Position numbers and translations under genes: made by a program. A stretch of 64,000 nt of DNA from Pontibacter rufus (GTDB lineage: Bacteria; Bacteroidota; Bacteroidia; Cytophagales; Hymenobacteraceae): contig NZ_JADQDR010000004.1 of assembly GCF_015694705.1 (NCBI RefSeq), positions 186,001 to 250,000 on the forward strand. Reading direction: 5' to 3'. Positions within the stretch are counted from its first letter, which is position 1. Each line of letters begins with the position of its first letter. Below are positions 8,954 to 17,801 of this stretch, piece by piece. The notes below the pieces were generated by a model. That model did not search any database, was not told the origin of the DNA, and worked only from the letters and a program-made list of their open reading frames with translations.

Positions 8954-9961
8954 TCAAATTTTCAAATCATTAAAAGAAATATCGCGCATGCATTTAAAGT
9001 GCCCTTTGGGGCACTTGCTGTAGCCGATTTTGGAGCAGGGGCGGCAGCTAAGGTTATTTACCTCCAGCACTTTATACTTTGTCCGGAAGGGGTACATGCC
9101 AAATTCCGGAATAGTATTACCCCACACGCTGATAATCTCTTTCTGAAAAGCCGCCGCAATGTGCATCAGCCCGGTATCGTGACTGATGACCTGCCTTGCC
9201 TGCCGCACCAGCGAAGCCGAACCATTCAGGCTATACTTGCCGCAGGCGTTGAAAATCGTTGTTTGTTGCTCGTTGTTCGTTGTTGCCCGTGTGTCGTGTG
9301 TCGTGTGTTGCGTGTTGAAGTATGTGGCTATTTCTTCGCCTGTGGCGGCATCTTCTTTGCCTCCTAAGAGTATAACCGGTTGGTTCAGGCGCGCGCACAG
9401 CTCGATGATCCGCTCGGTGGGCAGGCGCTTGGTATAATGCTGCGCCCCAATAGCAAAAGCGATATAACTATTCTGAAAGCCATCCGGCAGAGTATGAATA
9501 ACTATTTCATCCTGGGCAGGTATAAAATAATCCAGTCCTTTACCATCGTCTTTTACACCCAAGGCAGCAGCGGCATCTAAATAACGCTGCACAATGTGCA
9601 CAGCAGGCAGGCGGTTGAGCTTGAAATTCACCATGAGCCATTTCTCATAGTTCAGCTTATTGAAGCTTCTGCCTGGCTTGCCCAGTCGCGTTTTGATGAT
9701 GCGGGTACGCAGGTTGTTATGCAGGTCTACTACGTAATCAAAGTTCTCCGCTTTCAGTTGCTGCACCAGTTCCTTCAGACTGTTGCCCAGCACGTGTACT
9801 TTGTCTACGTAAGGGTTATTGGCTACTATACTTTGGAACGCTTTTTTGGTACAGTAATGCACCTCCGCCGCCGGCACCTGCTGCTTAATGCAACGGATAA
9901 CGGGTGTCGTCAGCACGATGTCGCCGATGGAGGAAAAACGAAGGATTAGGATTTTTGGCAT
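8954..9961 (-). CDS. GT9-family glycosyltransferase (heptosyltransferase-like)
   Basis: ADP-heptose:LPS heptosyltransferase-like enzyme for envelope polysaccharide, 335 residues, acting at the inner face of the cytoplasmic membrane. The N-terminus MPKILILRFSSIGDIVLTTP has the glycine/aspartate motif of GT9 acceptor domains. The C-terminal domain has the GGKED loop and the nucleotide-sugar binding region SHDTGLMHIAAAF. A cysteine-rich tail (CRPCSKIGYSKCPKGHFKCM) suggests metal binding. Residues about 214-236 are a Thr/His/Asn/Gln-rich insertion encoded by a degenerate GTTCGTTGTTGC/GTGTCGT microrepeat that looks recently inserted. A second GT9 enzyme is at 21267-22280. Both lack adjacent LPS genes. 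Confidence 0.88.
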   Translation of the reverse strand: MPKILILRFSSIGDIVLTTPVIRCIKQQVPAAEVHYCTKKAFQSIVANNPYVDKVHVLGNSLKELVQQLKAENFDYVVDLHNNLRTRIIKTRLGKPGRSFNKLNYEKWLMVNFKLNRLPAVHIVQRYLDAAAALGVKDDGKGLDYFIPAQDEIVIHTLPDGFQNSYIAFAIGAQHYTKRLPTERIIELCARLNQPVILLGGKEDAATGEEIATYFNTQHTTHDTRATTNNEQQTTIFNACGKYSLNGSASLVRQARQVISHDTGLMHIAAAFQKEIISVWGNTIPEFGMYPFRTKYKVLEVNNLSCRPCSKIGYSKCPKGHFKCMRDISFNDLKI

Positions 9962-9983
9962 TTTATACTTTCAGGCACTTAAC

Positions 9984-10060
9984 TTAACCCACCCCTACCC
10001 CTCCCGAGAGGGGAATAATCGTGCATTAGAAAGTCCCCCTTTGAAGGGGGTAGGGGGATG
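9984..10060. repeat. C/G-rich dispersed intergenic repeat
   Basis: An imperfect inverted repeat: CCACCCCTACCCCTCCCGAG on the left, and CCCCCTTTGAAGGGGGTAGG on the right. Elements built from such runs are widespread in Bacteroidota intergenic DNA. It fills the gap between two minus-strand genes. Confidence 0.65.
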
Positions 10061-10120
10061 TTTACGCTGTTCTTATTTGTATATAAAGTACACGCGGACA
10101 CTTGCGTCATCAGTGTTCTT

Positions 10121-10744
10121 TTACTCCAACTCACGGTAATATACTTCCTGCCTGATAAAGGTATCGAAGTTCGGAAGGTTGTCTCCTAATGGTTCGTGGT
10201 TATCCTTAAAATAAGCGTTGAGCTCCCTAACCTTTTTATTATCCGGCTCCAATTTCATCATGTGCTGCACAAGATAATAAGCATCATCCGTAATATCATT
10301 TTTGTACCGAAGCTTCGCCAACAGGAACATCGCCGGCACATTAGTAGAATCTGCTCTCAAGCTTCCCCTAAGTAGCATATCGTACACATTGTCATGCGCA
10401 TTATACTTATTCTCAAGAAAGACTGCTAATGACACCCCATCATAGGTGTTCATGTAGTCATTAACAAATTCTCCAACTTCAGCTAAATAGGGGTTATATT
10501 CAGTACCTTCCGACATAAAAGGAGCCACATCAATCTTGAACATGGCGGGATATAGCTTCTCAGCTTGCTCATACTTCTTATCAAGTATAAGAGTGATGAA
10601 AACAATAGCCGAATCCTGCTTCGTGGTTGGTTTGCTTATCGTCTTGTATTCTTCGAAATTGAATAAGGCTGGTGATTTCTGTTGGGCATTGCTACAACCA
10701 TAGCATGTAAGCAACAAGACTAGGTGACAAAGTTTTATCTTCAT
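10121..10744 (-). CDS. Putative lipoprotein, hypothetical
   Basis: 207 residues with a hydrophobic leader ending in TCYGC, an acceptable though non-standard lipobox, so probably anchored in the envelope. The mature part is helical with tetratricopeptide-like spacing (segments around FLLAKLRYKNDITDDAYYLVQHMMKLEPDNKKVREL). This suggests a small TPR-like protein. No enzyme motif is seen. It is more AT-rich than neighbouring genes. Function unknown. Confidence 0.7.
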   Translation of the reverse strand: MKIKLCHLVLLLTCYGCSNAQQKSPALFNFEEYKTISKPTTKQDSAIVFITLILDKKYEQAEKLYPAMFKIDVAPFMSEGTEYNPYLAEVGEFVNDYMNTYDGVSLAVFLENKYNAHDNVYDMLLRGSLRADSTNVPAMFLLAKLRYKNDITDDAYYLVQHMMKLEPDNKKVRELNAYFKDNHEPLGDNLPNFDTFIRQEVYYRELE

Positions 10745-10828
10745 TTGGAGTAATTTCCGATTATAAGAATTATACTTCTGTTAAATAATAAGGATAAACT
10801 ATACTGGTAGCAATTCATACTTTGCCCT

Positions 10829-12532
10829 CTACTTTATCTTCTCCTTCCGCTCCAGGAAATATTTCTCCACTTCCTCCACCGACTTCGTATTAAAGGTCAT
10901 TTCTTTGGTCAGTCCTCCTTTGCGGCCTACCAGTACGCCATACTTCATGTCGGCGTAGCCGCTGGTGTGGTGAGCATCGGGGTTTATACTTATTAATACG
11001 CCCTGCTCCAGCGCATACTGCACCCAGTGCCAGTCCAGGTCGAGGCGCCAGGGGTTGGCGTTTATTTCGATAATGACATTGTGGGCCGCACAGGCATCTA
11101 TCACCATTTTATGATTAATAGGATACCCTTCGCGGCGCAGCAACAGGCGGCCTGTCGGGTGGCCGAGCATGGTGGTGTACGGGTTTTCGATGGCCCGCAG
11201 GAGGCGCTCCGTGGCTTTCTGCTCGTCCATGTTCAGGTTGCTGTGGATGCTGGCAACTATAAAATCAAACGTAGCCAGGATGTCGGGTTCATAGTCCAAG
11301 GAGCCATCGCCCAGGATGTCGGATTCGATGCCTTTAAATATTTTAAACGGAGCCAGCTTTTCATTCAGCGCATCTATCTCCTTTTGCTGGCGCAGCACGT
11401 CGCCCTCGCGCAGGCCGCCGGCGTAGCTTGCCGTTTTGCTGTGGTCGGAGATGCCGAGATACTGATAGCCTAAATCACGGCAGGCAATGGCCATTTGTTC
11501 TAAGGTATGCGCGCCATCGGAATACGTACTGTGGTTGTGCAGAATGCCTTTCAGATCGGATAATTCGAGCAAAGTGGGCAGCTTGTTTTCCATGGCCAGT
11601 TGCAACTCATTGGTGCCTTCGCGTAGTTCCGGCACCACGTACGCCATACCTGCGGCGGCATAAATATCTTCCTCCATGGCATGGTTTTCCTGTTTCAGCA
11701 CGGACAGCAAACTCTTGCCGGCTGCAAAAACCTGCGTCAGATGCGCCTCCGAAGCCGACCGCACAAAAGTTTCATTGGCAAAGCATTTTGGTTCGGCAAA
11801 GTATACTTCTGTTTTCAGTCCGCTAACCGTGTGCAAACCGCGCCACACCATCGGCCCCGAAGCTTTCTCGTCCTGTGCCAGCCCTTCTATCCCGTTAAGC
11901 TTTTCCGCAGCCGCAGCAAGGGCATCGGTGGCAACTACAAACTGCAGCGTTTCCACAATGTCCAGGTAGCGGCGCACATCGCCGGTTATGGCTACCTGCG
12001 CCTCCGGCAACGCCGCTTTTATACTTTGGGCAAGCTCTTCCGCAGCCGGTTCTGCTTCGGCATACAACAGTTTGCCCCGGTTTTGCTGGGTAAAAAGCAA
12101 GGCCTGCTTTATATTTTCCTGCGTTTTGGCGCCAAAGCCTTTTACTTTGCTCAATTTGTCCTGTTCGCAGGCATCCAGCAAATCCTCTACTGTTTCGGTG
12201 CCAAGCTCTTTCCAGATGAGGCGCACTTTTTTAGGGCCGATGCCTTTGATGCCGAGCATCTCCACCACGCCCGGAGGCGTAGCGGCGTATAATTGATCTA
12301 ACTCCGGGAAAGATCCTGTCTGGCAAATTTCGATGATGTGCGCTGCGGTACTTTTGCCCACGCCGCTTATACTTTCCAGTTCGGCCTGTGTTTTGCCTTC
12401 CAGCGGTTCCTCTACCAACTCCAGCGCCGCCACCGCATTAACATAAGAGCGCACCTTAAACGGATTTTCGTCGTGCAGCTCCATCAGCTCCGAAGCCAGC
12501 TTAAACAGTTTTATGATTTTCTTATTTTCCAC
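10829..12532 (-). CDS. polX: PolX-family protein: HhH, degenerate polymerase domain, PHP phosphoesterase domain
   Basis: Family X DNA polymerase/3'-5' exonuclease PolX, about 567 residues from a GTG start at 12532 (encoding the start of ENKKIIKLFKLASEL, the conserved N-terminus). Three helix-hairpin-helix motifs (ISGVGKS, IKGIGPKK, VKGFGAK) bind DNA. The palm motif, normally GSxRR followed by DxD, reads GDVRRYLDIVETLQ at about residues 184-197, so both catalytic aspartates are replaced by T and Q. The C-terminal PHP domain keeps its metal ligands: HNHSTYSDG near 332, SDHS, GIESD, SIHS, GHPTG and NPDAH. It probably retains nuclease but not polymerase activity. Its role in repair is inferred from the family. 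Confidence 0.9.
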   Translation of the reverse strand: MENKKIIKLFKLASELMELHDENPFKVRSYVNAVAALELVEEPLEGKTQAELESISGVGKSTAAHIIEICQTGSFPELDQLYAATPPGVVEMLGIKGIGPKKVRLIWKELGTETVEDLLDACEQDKLSKVKGFGAKTQENIKQALLFTQQNRGKLLYAEAEPAAEELAQSIKAALPEAQVAITGDVRRYLDIVETLQFVVATDALAAAAEKLNGIEGLAQDEKASGPMVWRGLHTVSGLKTEVYFAEPKCFANETFVRSASEAHLTQVFAAGKSLLSVLKQENHAMEEDIYAAAGMAYVVPELREGTNELQLAMENKLPTLLELSDLKGILHNHSTYSDGAHTLEQMAIACRDLGYQYLGISDHSKTASYAGGLREGDVLRQQKEIDALNEKLAPFKIFKGIESDILGDGSLDYEPDILATFDFIVASIHSNLNMDEQKATERLLRAIENPYTTMLGHPTGRLLLRREGYPINHKMVIDACAAHNVIIEINANPWRLDLDWHWVQYALEQGVLISINPDAHHTSGYADMKYGVLVGRKGGLTKEMTFNTKSVEEVEKYFLERKEKIK

Positions 12533-12658
12533 GGCTTTGTATCGTATTTCACAAAGATAGAAAAACCGCGCAAACACCGCCTGCTGCCGCTTTTATATTC
12601 CTGCGCTTCTATATAAACAAACAAATGTTTATCTTGGCTTCATAAACATTATCTGCTC

Positions 12659-13066
12659 ATGAAATACGCGTCGGTGCTCTGTTTATTTTGCCTGCTGCTG
12701 GTGGCTGCCACCTGTAAAAGAAACAACCAGTTGGAGACATCGCTGCTGGGCAAAACCTGGCTGCACTCCTACGAAGAAGACGAAGGCGACATTACCGTGT
12801 ACCGCCCCAACACCTATGATTTTCCGCCGTCCAGGGGCCGCACGGGCTTTGCGCTGGAACCGGGTGGCGTTATCAGGCGGTTTGAGATTGCCCCGACTGA
12901 TGGCCTGGAGGAGCACGAGGGCAGCTGGCTGCTTACGGAGAAGAACCTGCTGGAGGTGCACATGAAGGATAGCCAGGCACCGCCGCAAAACTATACCATA
13001 GAAATTGTATCGCTGGAGGATGGCGTGCTGAAAGTAAAACAACAGCCGAATTTGAAAGAGGAATAG
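12659..13066 (+). CDS. Small lipoprotein, lipocalin-like
   Basis: 135 residues. The signal peptide ends in the lipobox VAATC, giving a lipid-anchored mature protein of about 118 residues. The pattern LLGKTWLHSYEEDEGDITVYRP, then GGVIRRFEI, then EGSWLLTEKNLLEVH, resembles the lipocalin-like (DUF4923/META type) stress lipoproteins of Bacteroidota: a tryptophan near the start, then beta strands. A -7 like element, TATCTTGG, lies about 28 bases before the ATG. No partner genes. Function unknown. Confidence 0.75.
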   Translation: MKYASVLCLFCLLLVAATCKRNNQLETSLLGKTWLHSYEEDEGDITVYRPNTYDFPPSRGRTGFALEPGGVIRRFEIAPTDGLEEHEGSWLLTEKNLLEVHMKDSQAPPQNYTIEIVSLEDGVLKVKQQPNLKEE

Positions 13067-13139
13067 AACCGGTAAGTATAAACCAGGAAAAGGACACAAG
13101 TATCAGGACAGAACCAGGCAGGTTTATACCTTCCCAATG

Positions 13140-13205
13140 CTGTCATCCTGAAAGGATCTTGTGCATTGCTTACTAATCATCCACAAGATCCTTTCAGGAT
13201 GACAG
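13140..13205. repeat. Dispersed hairpin repeat, copy 1
   Basis: Perfect 24-base inverted arms (13140-13163 and 13182-13205, beginning CTGTCATCCTGAAAGGATCT) with an 18-base loop. A second copy at 24931-24994 has a base change in each arm that keeps pairing. It may act as terminator for the preceding lipoprotein gene, although a T-tract is lacking. Confidence 0.88.
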
Positions 13206-13300
13206 TATGTGAAAATCGCCGCTTTATCTTTGCCTCTTCACTTCCAAGTATAAATTATTGCTTTTATCAGTCCTTATCAAAGGTGTTCAAAGTATAGTTT

Positions 13301-13308
13301 TAATTTTG
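13301..13308 (+). promoter_or_regulatory. Predicted -7 element for the EVE-domain gene
   Basis: TAATTTTG matches TAnnTTTG and lies 23 bases before the ATG. A second match, TATCTTTG at 13225-13232, lies further upstream. Confidence 0.55.
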
Positions 13309-13331
13309 TCTTCATACCTACATTTATATAC

Positions 13332-13736
13332 ATGCAATACTGGCTTGTAAAATCAGAACCTGAAGCCTACGCCTGGGCTGACCTGGTGAAAGACGGCCGT
13401 ACCCGCTGGGACGGCGTACGCAATTTTCAGGCACGCAATAACTTACAGCAAATGCAGCCCGGCGACATGGTGCTGTTTTATCACAGCGTATCAGAAAAAG
13501 CTGTGGTGGGCATCGCCAAAGTAGATAAAGCCGCTTACCCCGACCCTACCGCTGCTGATCCGAAGTGGGTGGCTGTGGATTTGGTGCCGTTCCGCGATTT
13601 TAAGGATGCCGTGACACTGGAGCAAATCAAAAAAGACAAGCGCCTGGAGAATATTGCCCTGTTGCGCCAGTCGCGCCTGTCGGTGATGCCGCTGACCGCC
13701 GAAGAGTTTGATGTACTGCTGGCGCTGGGCAATTAG
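13332..13736 (+). CDS. EVE domain protein
   Basis: 134 residues forming a single EVE (PUA-like) domain, a fold that reads modified bases in nucleic acids. Characteristic features are the start MQYWLVKSEPEAYAW, then the TRWDGVRNFQARNNL segment, the GDMVLFYHS strand, VVGIAKV, and a C-terminal SRLSVMPLTAEEFDVLL. The length matches the thymocyte nuclear protein 1-like family. Some EVE proteins occur in defence systems, but this one is between house-keeping genes, so no such role is implied. Confidence 0.92.
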   Translation: MQYWLVKSEPEAYAWADLVKDGRTRWDGVRNFQARNNLQQMQPGDMVLFYHSVSEKAVVGIAKVDKAAYPDPTAADPKWVAVDLVPFRDFKDAVTLEQIKKDKRLENIALLRQSRLSVMPLTAEEFDVLLALGN

Positions 13737-13857
13737 CCGGCAGTGCTTTGCGCCGAAAAAGGAGGCCGCATAACAACGAATGGCCGCTAAAAGGAGTAAA
13801 AGCTTTTGACTACCGCCTTATACTTTTCCTGTACTTGTTAGCACCTGTACCCTGTTT

Positions 13858-15336
13858 ATGGCTAAAGTACGCTACCTGCTTTGGATGCTTTTTGTGCTGG
13901 TTTCAGCGCCGCTACTGGCGCAGGAACCAAGCCAGCCTGTGCGCCTGGAGCTGCCTTTTAACATTGATGAAACCTACGTAGAGGTGATGGCCCTGCCCGA
14001 CAGCAGCCTGCTGTTGTACCATAAAATCAGCAACATCTGGGGAACAGAAGCTACTTTTCACCTTACCAGGTATGATCCCAAACTGGAGGAGGTCTGGACC
14101 GGCACTGTAAAGCTGGAGCCCGATCAGTACTTTATCCGCTCGTTTACAGAAGCCCCTTATACTTATCTTGTTTTCGGAAGTAAAGATCCCCGGCAATATA
14201 CGATTGCACGGGTAAACCTTGTAACCGGGCAGTCGATAGCCAGAGACTATGAACTGGAGATGCTCGAGGCCATTTATGAATTCAGCGTGCTGCAGGGCCG
14301 TTTCTTTCTGATAGGGGAAAACAAGGATGATGGAAAACCCATGTTGCTTTACCTGAACCCGGTTAGTGGCGAGGTAAAGCCTTTGCCGGCCGTTTACGGC
14401 GATGAATCCACTTTTTCGGATTTACTGGCCGATCCGGCGCATGGCCGGGTGGATGTGGTTATATCCGAATCTAACGGGCGCGTATCGCGGCTGCAGATTA
14501 AAAGCTTCAACGTCAGGGGCGAGCTCATCAACAACAGGTTTATTCTGCCGCAGAACAGTTACAGCCTGTTAAAAGCTGAAGTTACACCCGGCGATACCAC
14601 CACCAAGCTTCTGATAGGCACCTACGGCACCCGTGATGTGCGCTATACGCAGGGCTTTTTTACCATTCCGGCCATCTCTGATACAGACCCTGCTAAGTTT
14701 TACACTATTTTACAGCTGAAGAACTTTCTGAAGTATATGAAACCCCGCCGCGAGGAGCGCACCCGCCGCCGCGAAGCCGCCCGTCTGAGAGCGGGAAAGG
14801 AGCCCGGCTACCGCTATCGCTTGCTGCTCCATGACCTGATTACCACGCCAACGGGCTATGTACTCACCGCCGAAGTATATTATCCGCAGTTTCGCGAAAA
14901 CTCTAATGTGGGCCTAAACCGCACCGTTATACTTAGCCGTGGCCCGGAAGGCTACAAGCACACGCAGGTGGTAACACTCGGATTTGATAAAAACGGGGTG
15001 CTGCTCTGGGACAATAGCTTTCCGATAGAAGATATTTATACTTCCACGCTCACCAATACCGTGGAAGTAGGTTACGACGGCGCCGATGGCCAGGTAATAA
15101 TGGCCTACCCTGATGAGGACAATATTGTTTACCGCGTGATGCAGGAAGACAAGTATACCGACGAAGACACGGAGTTGAAGTTGCAGACCTACAGCAAAGA
15201 CGAGAAAATAATTGATACCGATGAGCAGGGCATTATTTACTGGTACGGCAGCAACTTCGCCGCTTTCGGTTTCCAGCGGGTTAACGGTCCCGAAGGCATC
15301 CGCAGCGTTTTCTACATCAATAAAATCAGCTTTTAA
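13858..15336 (+). CDS. Secreted or periplasmic protein of unknown function
   Basis: 492 residues with a signal peptide (cleavage likely after LLAQ, residue about 21). The mature chain is rich in beta strands in a repeated pattern (YxVVxSxN, FxLIGENKDDGKPMLLYLNP), consistent with a beta-propeller-like fold. A basic stretch (RREERTRRREAARLRAGKEPGYR) interrupts it near residue 300. No catalytic motif is recognised. TATACTT or AAGTATA occurs several times inside the gene. The stop codon overlaps the hairpin at 15335-15368. Confidence 0.75.
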   Translation: MAKVRYLLWMLFVLVSAPLLAQEPSQPVRLELPFNIDETYVEVMALPDSSLLLYHKISNIWGTEATFHLTRYDPKLEEVWTGTVKLEPDQYFIRSFTEAPYTYLVFGSKDPRQYTIARVNLVTGQSIARDYELEMLEAIYEFSVLQGRFFLIGENKDDGKPMLLYLNPVSGEVKPLPAVYGDESTFSDLLADPAHGRVDVVISESNGRVSRLQIKSFNVRGELINNRFILPQNSYSLLKAEVTPGDTTTKLLIGTYGTRDVRYTQGFFTIPAISDTDPAKFYTILQLKNFLKYMKPRREERTRRREAARLRAGKEPGYRYRLLLHDLITTPTGYVLTAEVYYPQFRENSNVGLNRTVILSRGPEGYKHTQVVTLGFDKNGVLLWDNSFPIEDIYTSTLTNTVEVGYDGADGQVIMAYPDEDNIVYRVMQEDKYTDEDTELKLQTYSKDEKIIDTDEQGIIYWYGSNFAAFGFQRVNGPEGIRSVFYINKISF

Positions 15337-15368
15337 TGTATGATTACCTGGATTGCTAATCATACATT
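15335..15368. terminator. Hairpin at the end of the 13858 gene
   Basis: Perfect 12-base stem: AATGTATGATTA (15335-15346) with TAATCATACATT (15357-15368). The stem begins within the TAA stop codon. The T-tract is weak, so termination is likely but not certain. Confidence 0.6.
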
Positions 15369-15582
15369 TCCTGCCTCCAGCTTGCTGCTATATACTAAAG
15401 AATACATCAAAGTAAGCAATTACGGGTGCTATCATCTATAGTTTATAACTGGCAAAATGCAGCTCCTGAAAACCAACAGCGTATCGAGTAACTTCTCCAT
15501 ACCCTGTAGTGCAGCCATTTAACAATGAAGTATCTGCGGCAATTAACACCCGGCAACCAGCAATTATTTTCCGCTAAGTCTT

Positions 15583-15590
15583 TATCTTTG
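15583..15590 (+). promoter_or_regulatory. Predicted -7 element for pyrR-pyrB
   Basis: TATCTTTG exactly fits TAnnTTTG and lies 19 bases before the pyrR ATG. The leader is too short for a classical PyrR attenuator upstream of pyrR. Confidence 0.7.
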
Positions 15591-15609
15591 CAACTGATAC
15601 TTCCGGCTT

Positions 15610-16158
15610 ATGCAGAAAAGACTTATCGTAAACCACCAGCTCCTCGATATCATGGTGATGCGCCTTTGCCACCAGTTGGTCGAGAACCACAGCGACTTTT
15701 CTGATTCTGTTATACTTGGGCTGCAGCCGCGCGGCAAATTTGTAGCGCAGCGCATCCAGAGCACCCTTGCGGCTATACTTGGCCGGCAGGTGCCCACCGG
15801 CTTTCTGGACACTACCTTCCACCGCGACGATTTCCGCCGGCGTGAAACACCGCTTACCGCCAACGCCACCAAGGTAGACTTCCTGATTGAAGGAAAAAAA
15901 GTAATTCTGGTGGATGATGTGCTGTACACGGGCCGCTCGGTGCGGGCCGCCTTGGACGCCATGATTGCTTACGGGCGCCCGGCCAGCGTAGAACTGCTGG
16001 TGCTTATAGATCGGCTGTATACCCGCCACCTGCCGATAGAGGCCACTTATGTGGGCCGGCAGGTAAACTCGTTGCAGAGCCAGCGGGTGCTGGTGGAGTG
16101 GAAAGGCCAGCAAGCCACGGAAGACAATATCTGGCTGATAACCAAAACCGAAGATTAA
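15610..16158 (+). CDS. pyrR: PyrR, bifunctional pyrimidine regulator / uracil phosphoribosyltransferase
   Basis: 182 residues, the usual length. It has a type I phosphoribosyltransferase fold with the PRPP-binding loop VILVDDVLYTGRS at about residues 98-110. The segment GLQPRGKFVAQRI near 38 and the hood residues around FHRDD also match the family. In Firmicutes it binds pyr mRNA to control attenuation; in Bacteroidota the RNA-binding role is less certain. It is followed after nine bases by pyrB, so the two form an operon. The two Ile-Leu pairs at SVILGL and AAILGR are both encoded ATA-CTT, forming the TATACTT word. Confidence 0.95.
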   Translation: MQKRLIVNHQLLDIMVMRLCHQLVENHSDFSDSVILGLQPRGKFVAQRIQSTLAAILGRQVPTGFLDTTFHRDDFRRRETPLTANATKVDFLIEGKKVILVDDVLYTGRSVRAALDAMIAYGRPASVELLVLIDRLYTRHLPIEATYVGRQVNSLQSQRVLVEWKGQQATEDNIWLITKTED

Positions 16159-16167
16159 ACCGCAACT

Positions 16168-17091
16168 ATGCAAGAGCTCAGCGTCCGGCACCTGTTAGGC
16201 ATCAAAGACATCACAGTCCAGGATATCCGGTTGATTTTTGAAACCGCCGACAACTTTAAAGATGTGCTCAACAGGCCGATCAAAAAAGTGCCTTCGCTGC
16301 GCGATATTACAATAGCCAACGTCTTTTTTGAGAACTCAACCCGCACCCGCCTCTCCTTTGAGCTTGCGGAGAAAAGACTTTCAGCAGATGTGGTCAATTT
16401 CAGCAGCAGCGGCAGCTCCGTCAAAAAAGGCGAAACCCTGCTCGATACGGTGAACAACATTCTGGCCATGAAGGTAGACATGGTTGTGATACGCCATTCC
16501 AGCCCCGGTGCGCCGCACTTCCTGAGCCGCCATATCAATGCCAACATCATCAATGCCGGCGACGGCACCCACGAACATCCTACCCAAGCGCTGCTCGATG
16601 CCTTTTCCATTCGGGAGAAGTATGGTGAAGTGGCCGGTAAGAAAATAGTGATCATCGGCGATATTTTACACTCGCGCGTAGCACTTTCCAATATTTTTGC
16701 CCTGCAGAAACTGGGCGCCGAGGTGATGGTATGTGGCCCGGTTACGCTGTTGCCCAGGTATATCAAAGATCTGGGCGTAAAGGTAGAAACGGATGTGCGC
16801 AAAGCGCTGGCCTGGTGTGATGTGGCCAACGTGCTGCGCATACAACTGGAACGCCAGCAGATGAAGTATTTCCCGTCGTTGCGTGAGTATTCGCTCTATT
16901 ATGGCATCGACAAAAGAATGCTCGACAGCTTAGATAAGGAAATCACGGTGATGCACCCGGGCCCGATTAACCGCGGCGTAGAACTAAGCTCCGATGCCGC
17001 CGATTCGCACCACTCCATCATCCTGAACCAAGTGGAGAACGGTGTAGCTATCCGGATGGCTGTTTTATACCTGCTGGCCGCTAGGCAGTAA
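16168..17091 (+). CDS. pyrB: Aspartate carbamoyltransferase catalytic subunit
   Basis: Second step of de novo pyrimidine synthesis: carbamoyl phosphate plus aspartate to carbamoyl aspartate. It has 307 residues. The carbamoyl-phosphate site is FFENSTRTRLSFE (about residues 52-64). HPTQALLDAF near 142 and the aspartate-loop motif MHPGPINRGVEL near 262 are intact. It is translated nine bases after pyrR. No regulatory pyrI follows; the next gene is convergent. Confidence 0.97.
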   Translation: MQELSVRHLLGIKDITVQDIRLIFETADNFKDVLNRPIKKVPSLRDITIANVFFENSTRTRLSFELAEKRLSADVVNFSSSGSSVKKGETLLDTVNNILAMKVDMVVIRHSSPGAPHFLSRHINANIINAGDGTHEHPTQALLDAFSIREKYGEVAGKKIVIIGDILHSRVALSNIFALQKLGAEVMVCGPVTLLPRYIKDLGVKVETDVRKALAWCDVANVLRIQLERQQMKYFPSLREYSLYYGIDKRMLDSLDKEITVMHPGPINRGVELSSDAADSHHSIILNQVENGVAIRMAVLYLLAARQ

Positions 17092-17107
17092 ATTTACAGG
17101 GGCATGA

Positions 17108-17614
17108 TTAACAATTCCCATCTACGATCTTAAGAAATAACTTTTCATCAAAGTAAAACTCTCGTCCCAAGACTCCTGCCACAGGTGCAGCACAGCTAAA
17201 CCTGGTTAAACACAGCTCCTTCAGTGCGCTTTGCCTCCTTTTGGAATAGACATAGCAGTCGCCTCTTTCCAGCACATGGGCAACGACAGACATCTTTTGT
17301 TCGGTTGGGAAATAATTTTCCACATAAAGCGTATCCTGCGCTTCGGCGGCATTCACTATTTGGCCAACCGTGCTTAGGTAATCTCCATAGTCTACAAAGT
17401 AGCCATACAAATCACTTACAAACAGATTAATAGGCGCTTTGATAAGATAGGCTGAATCCTCATACAGCACGATGGTTTTGTCGAACCTTAATCCGGTGTC
17501 ATTAGCAATAAGAGTAACCGTTTCGCAAATGTTTTCAGGCGCTACCTCGTCTTTATTACACGCGGTAAGCAAAGCGAGGCAAAAGAGTAACAACAATGGC
17601 AGGTTCGCTTTCAT
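17108..17614 (-). CDS. Putative lipoprotein, hypothetical
   Basis: 168 residues with a leader ending in the lipobox LLTAC, followed by NKDE, so probably an envelope lipoprotein. The mature part has five cysteines, three of them near the C-terminus (LCLTRFSC, GNC), suggesting disulfides. No domain recognised. It ends 16 bases from the end of pyrB on the opposite strand, with no visible hairpin between them. Confidence 0.72.
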   Translation of the reverse strand: MKANLPLLLLFCLALLTACNKDEVAPENICETVTLIANDTGLRFDKTIVLYEDSAYLIKAPINLFVSDLYGYFVDYGDYLSTVGQIVNAAEAQDTLYVENYFPTEQKMSVVAHVLERGDCYVYSKRRQSALKELCLTRFSCAAPVAGVLGREFYFDEKLFLKIVDGNC

Positions 17615-17735
17615 ACTTATCCTTTATACCTGAGAGCCGGTTCAAGCCAACTTCGTTGCATCGCAGTTTTAAGAAATTCAGAATTAGCTTAGTGCATTCT
17701 GTCTGGATAATTACGGCAGTTCCGTAGTATAGCTA

Positions 17736-17777
17736 AAAAACAAAAGCGCCGCAGAAATCTGCGGCGCTTTTGTTTTT
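17736..17777. terminator. Strong bidirectional terminator after the OmpA gene
   Basis: Perfect 20-base stem with a two-base loop: AAAAACAAAAGCGCCGCAGA at 17736-17755 and its complement at 17758-17777, with A/T runs at both ends. Confidence 0.9.
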
Positions 17778-17801
17778 AGCTTTTACGCTTTGGCAAGCGT
17801 G

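Noticed and set aside
15400..15609. PyrR-type attenuator upstream of pyrR
   Set aside because: No terminator/antiterminator pair is visible and the promoter-to-ATG distance is only about 20 bases.
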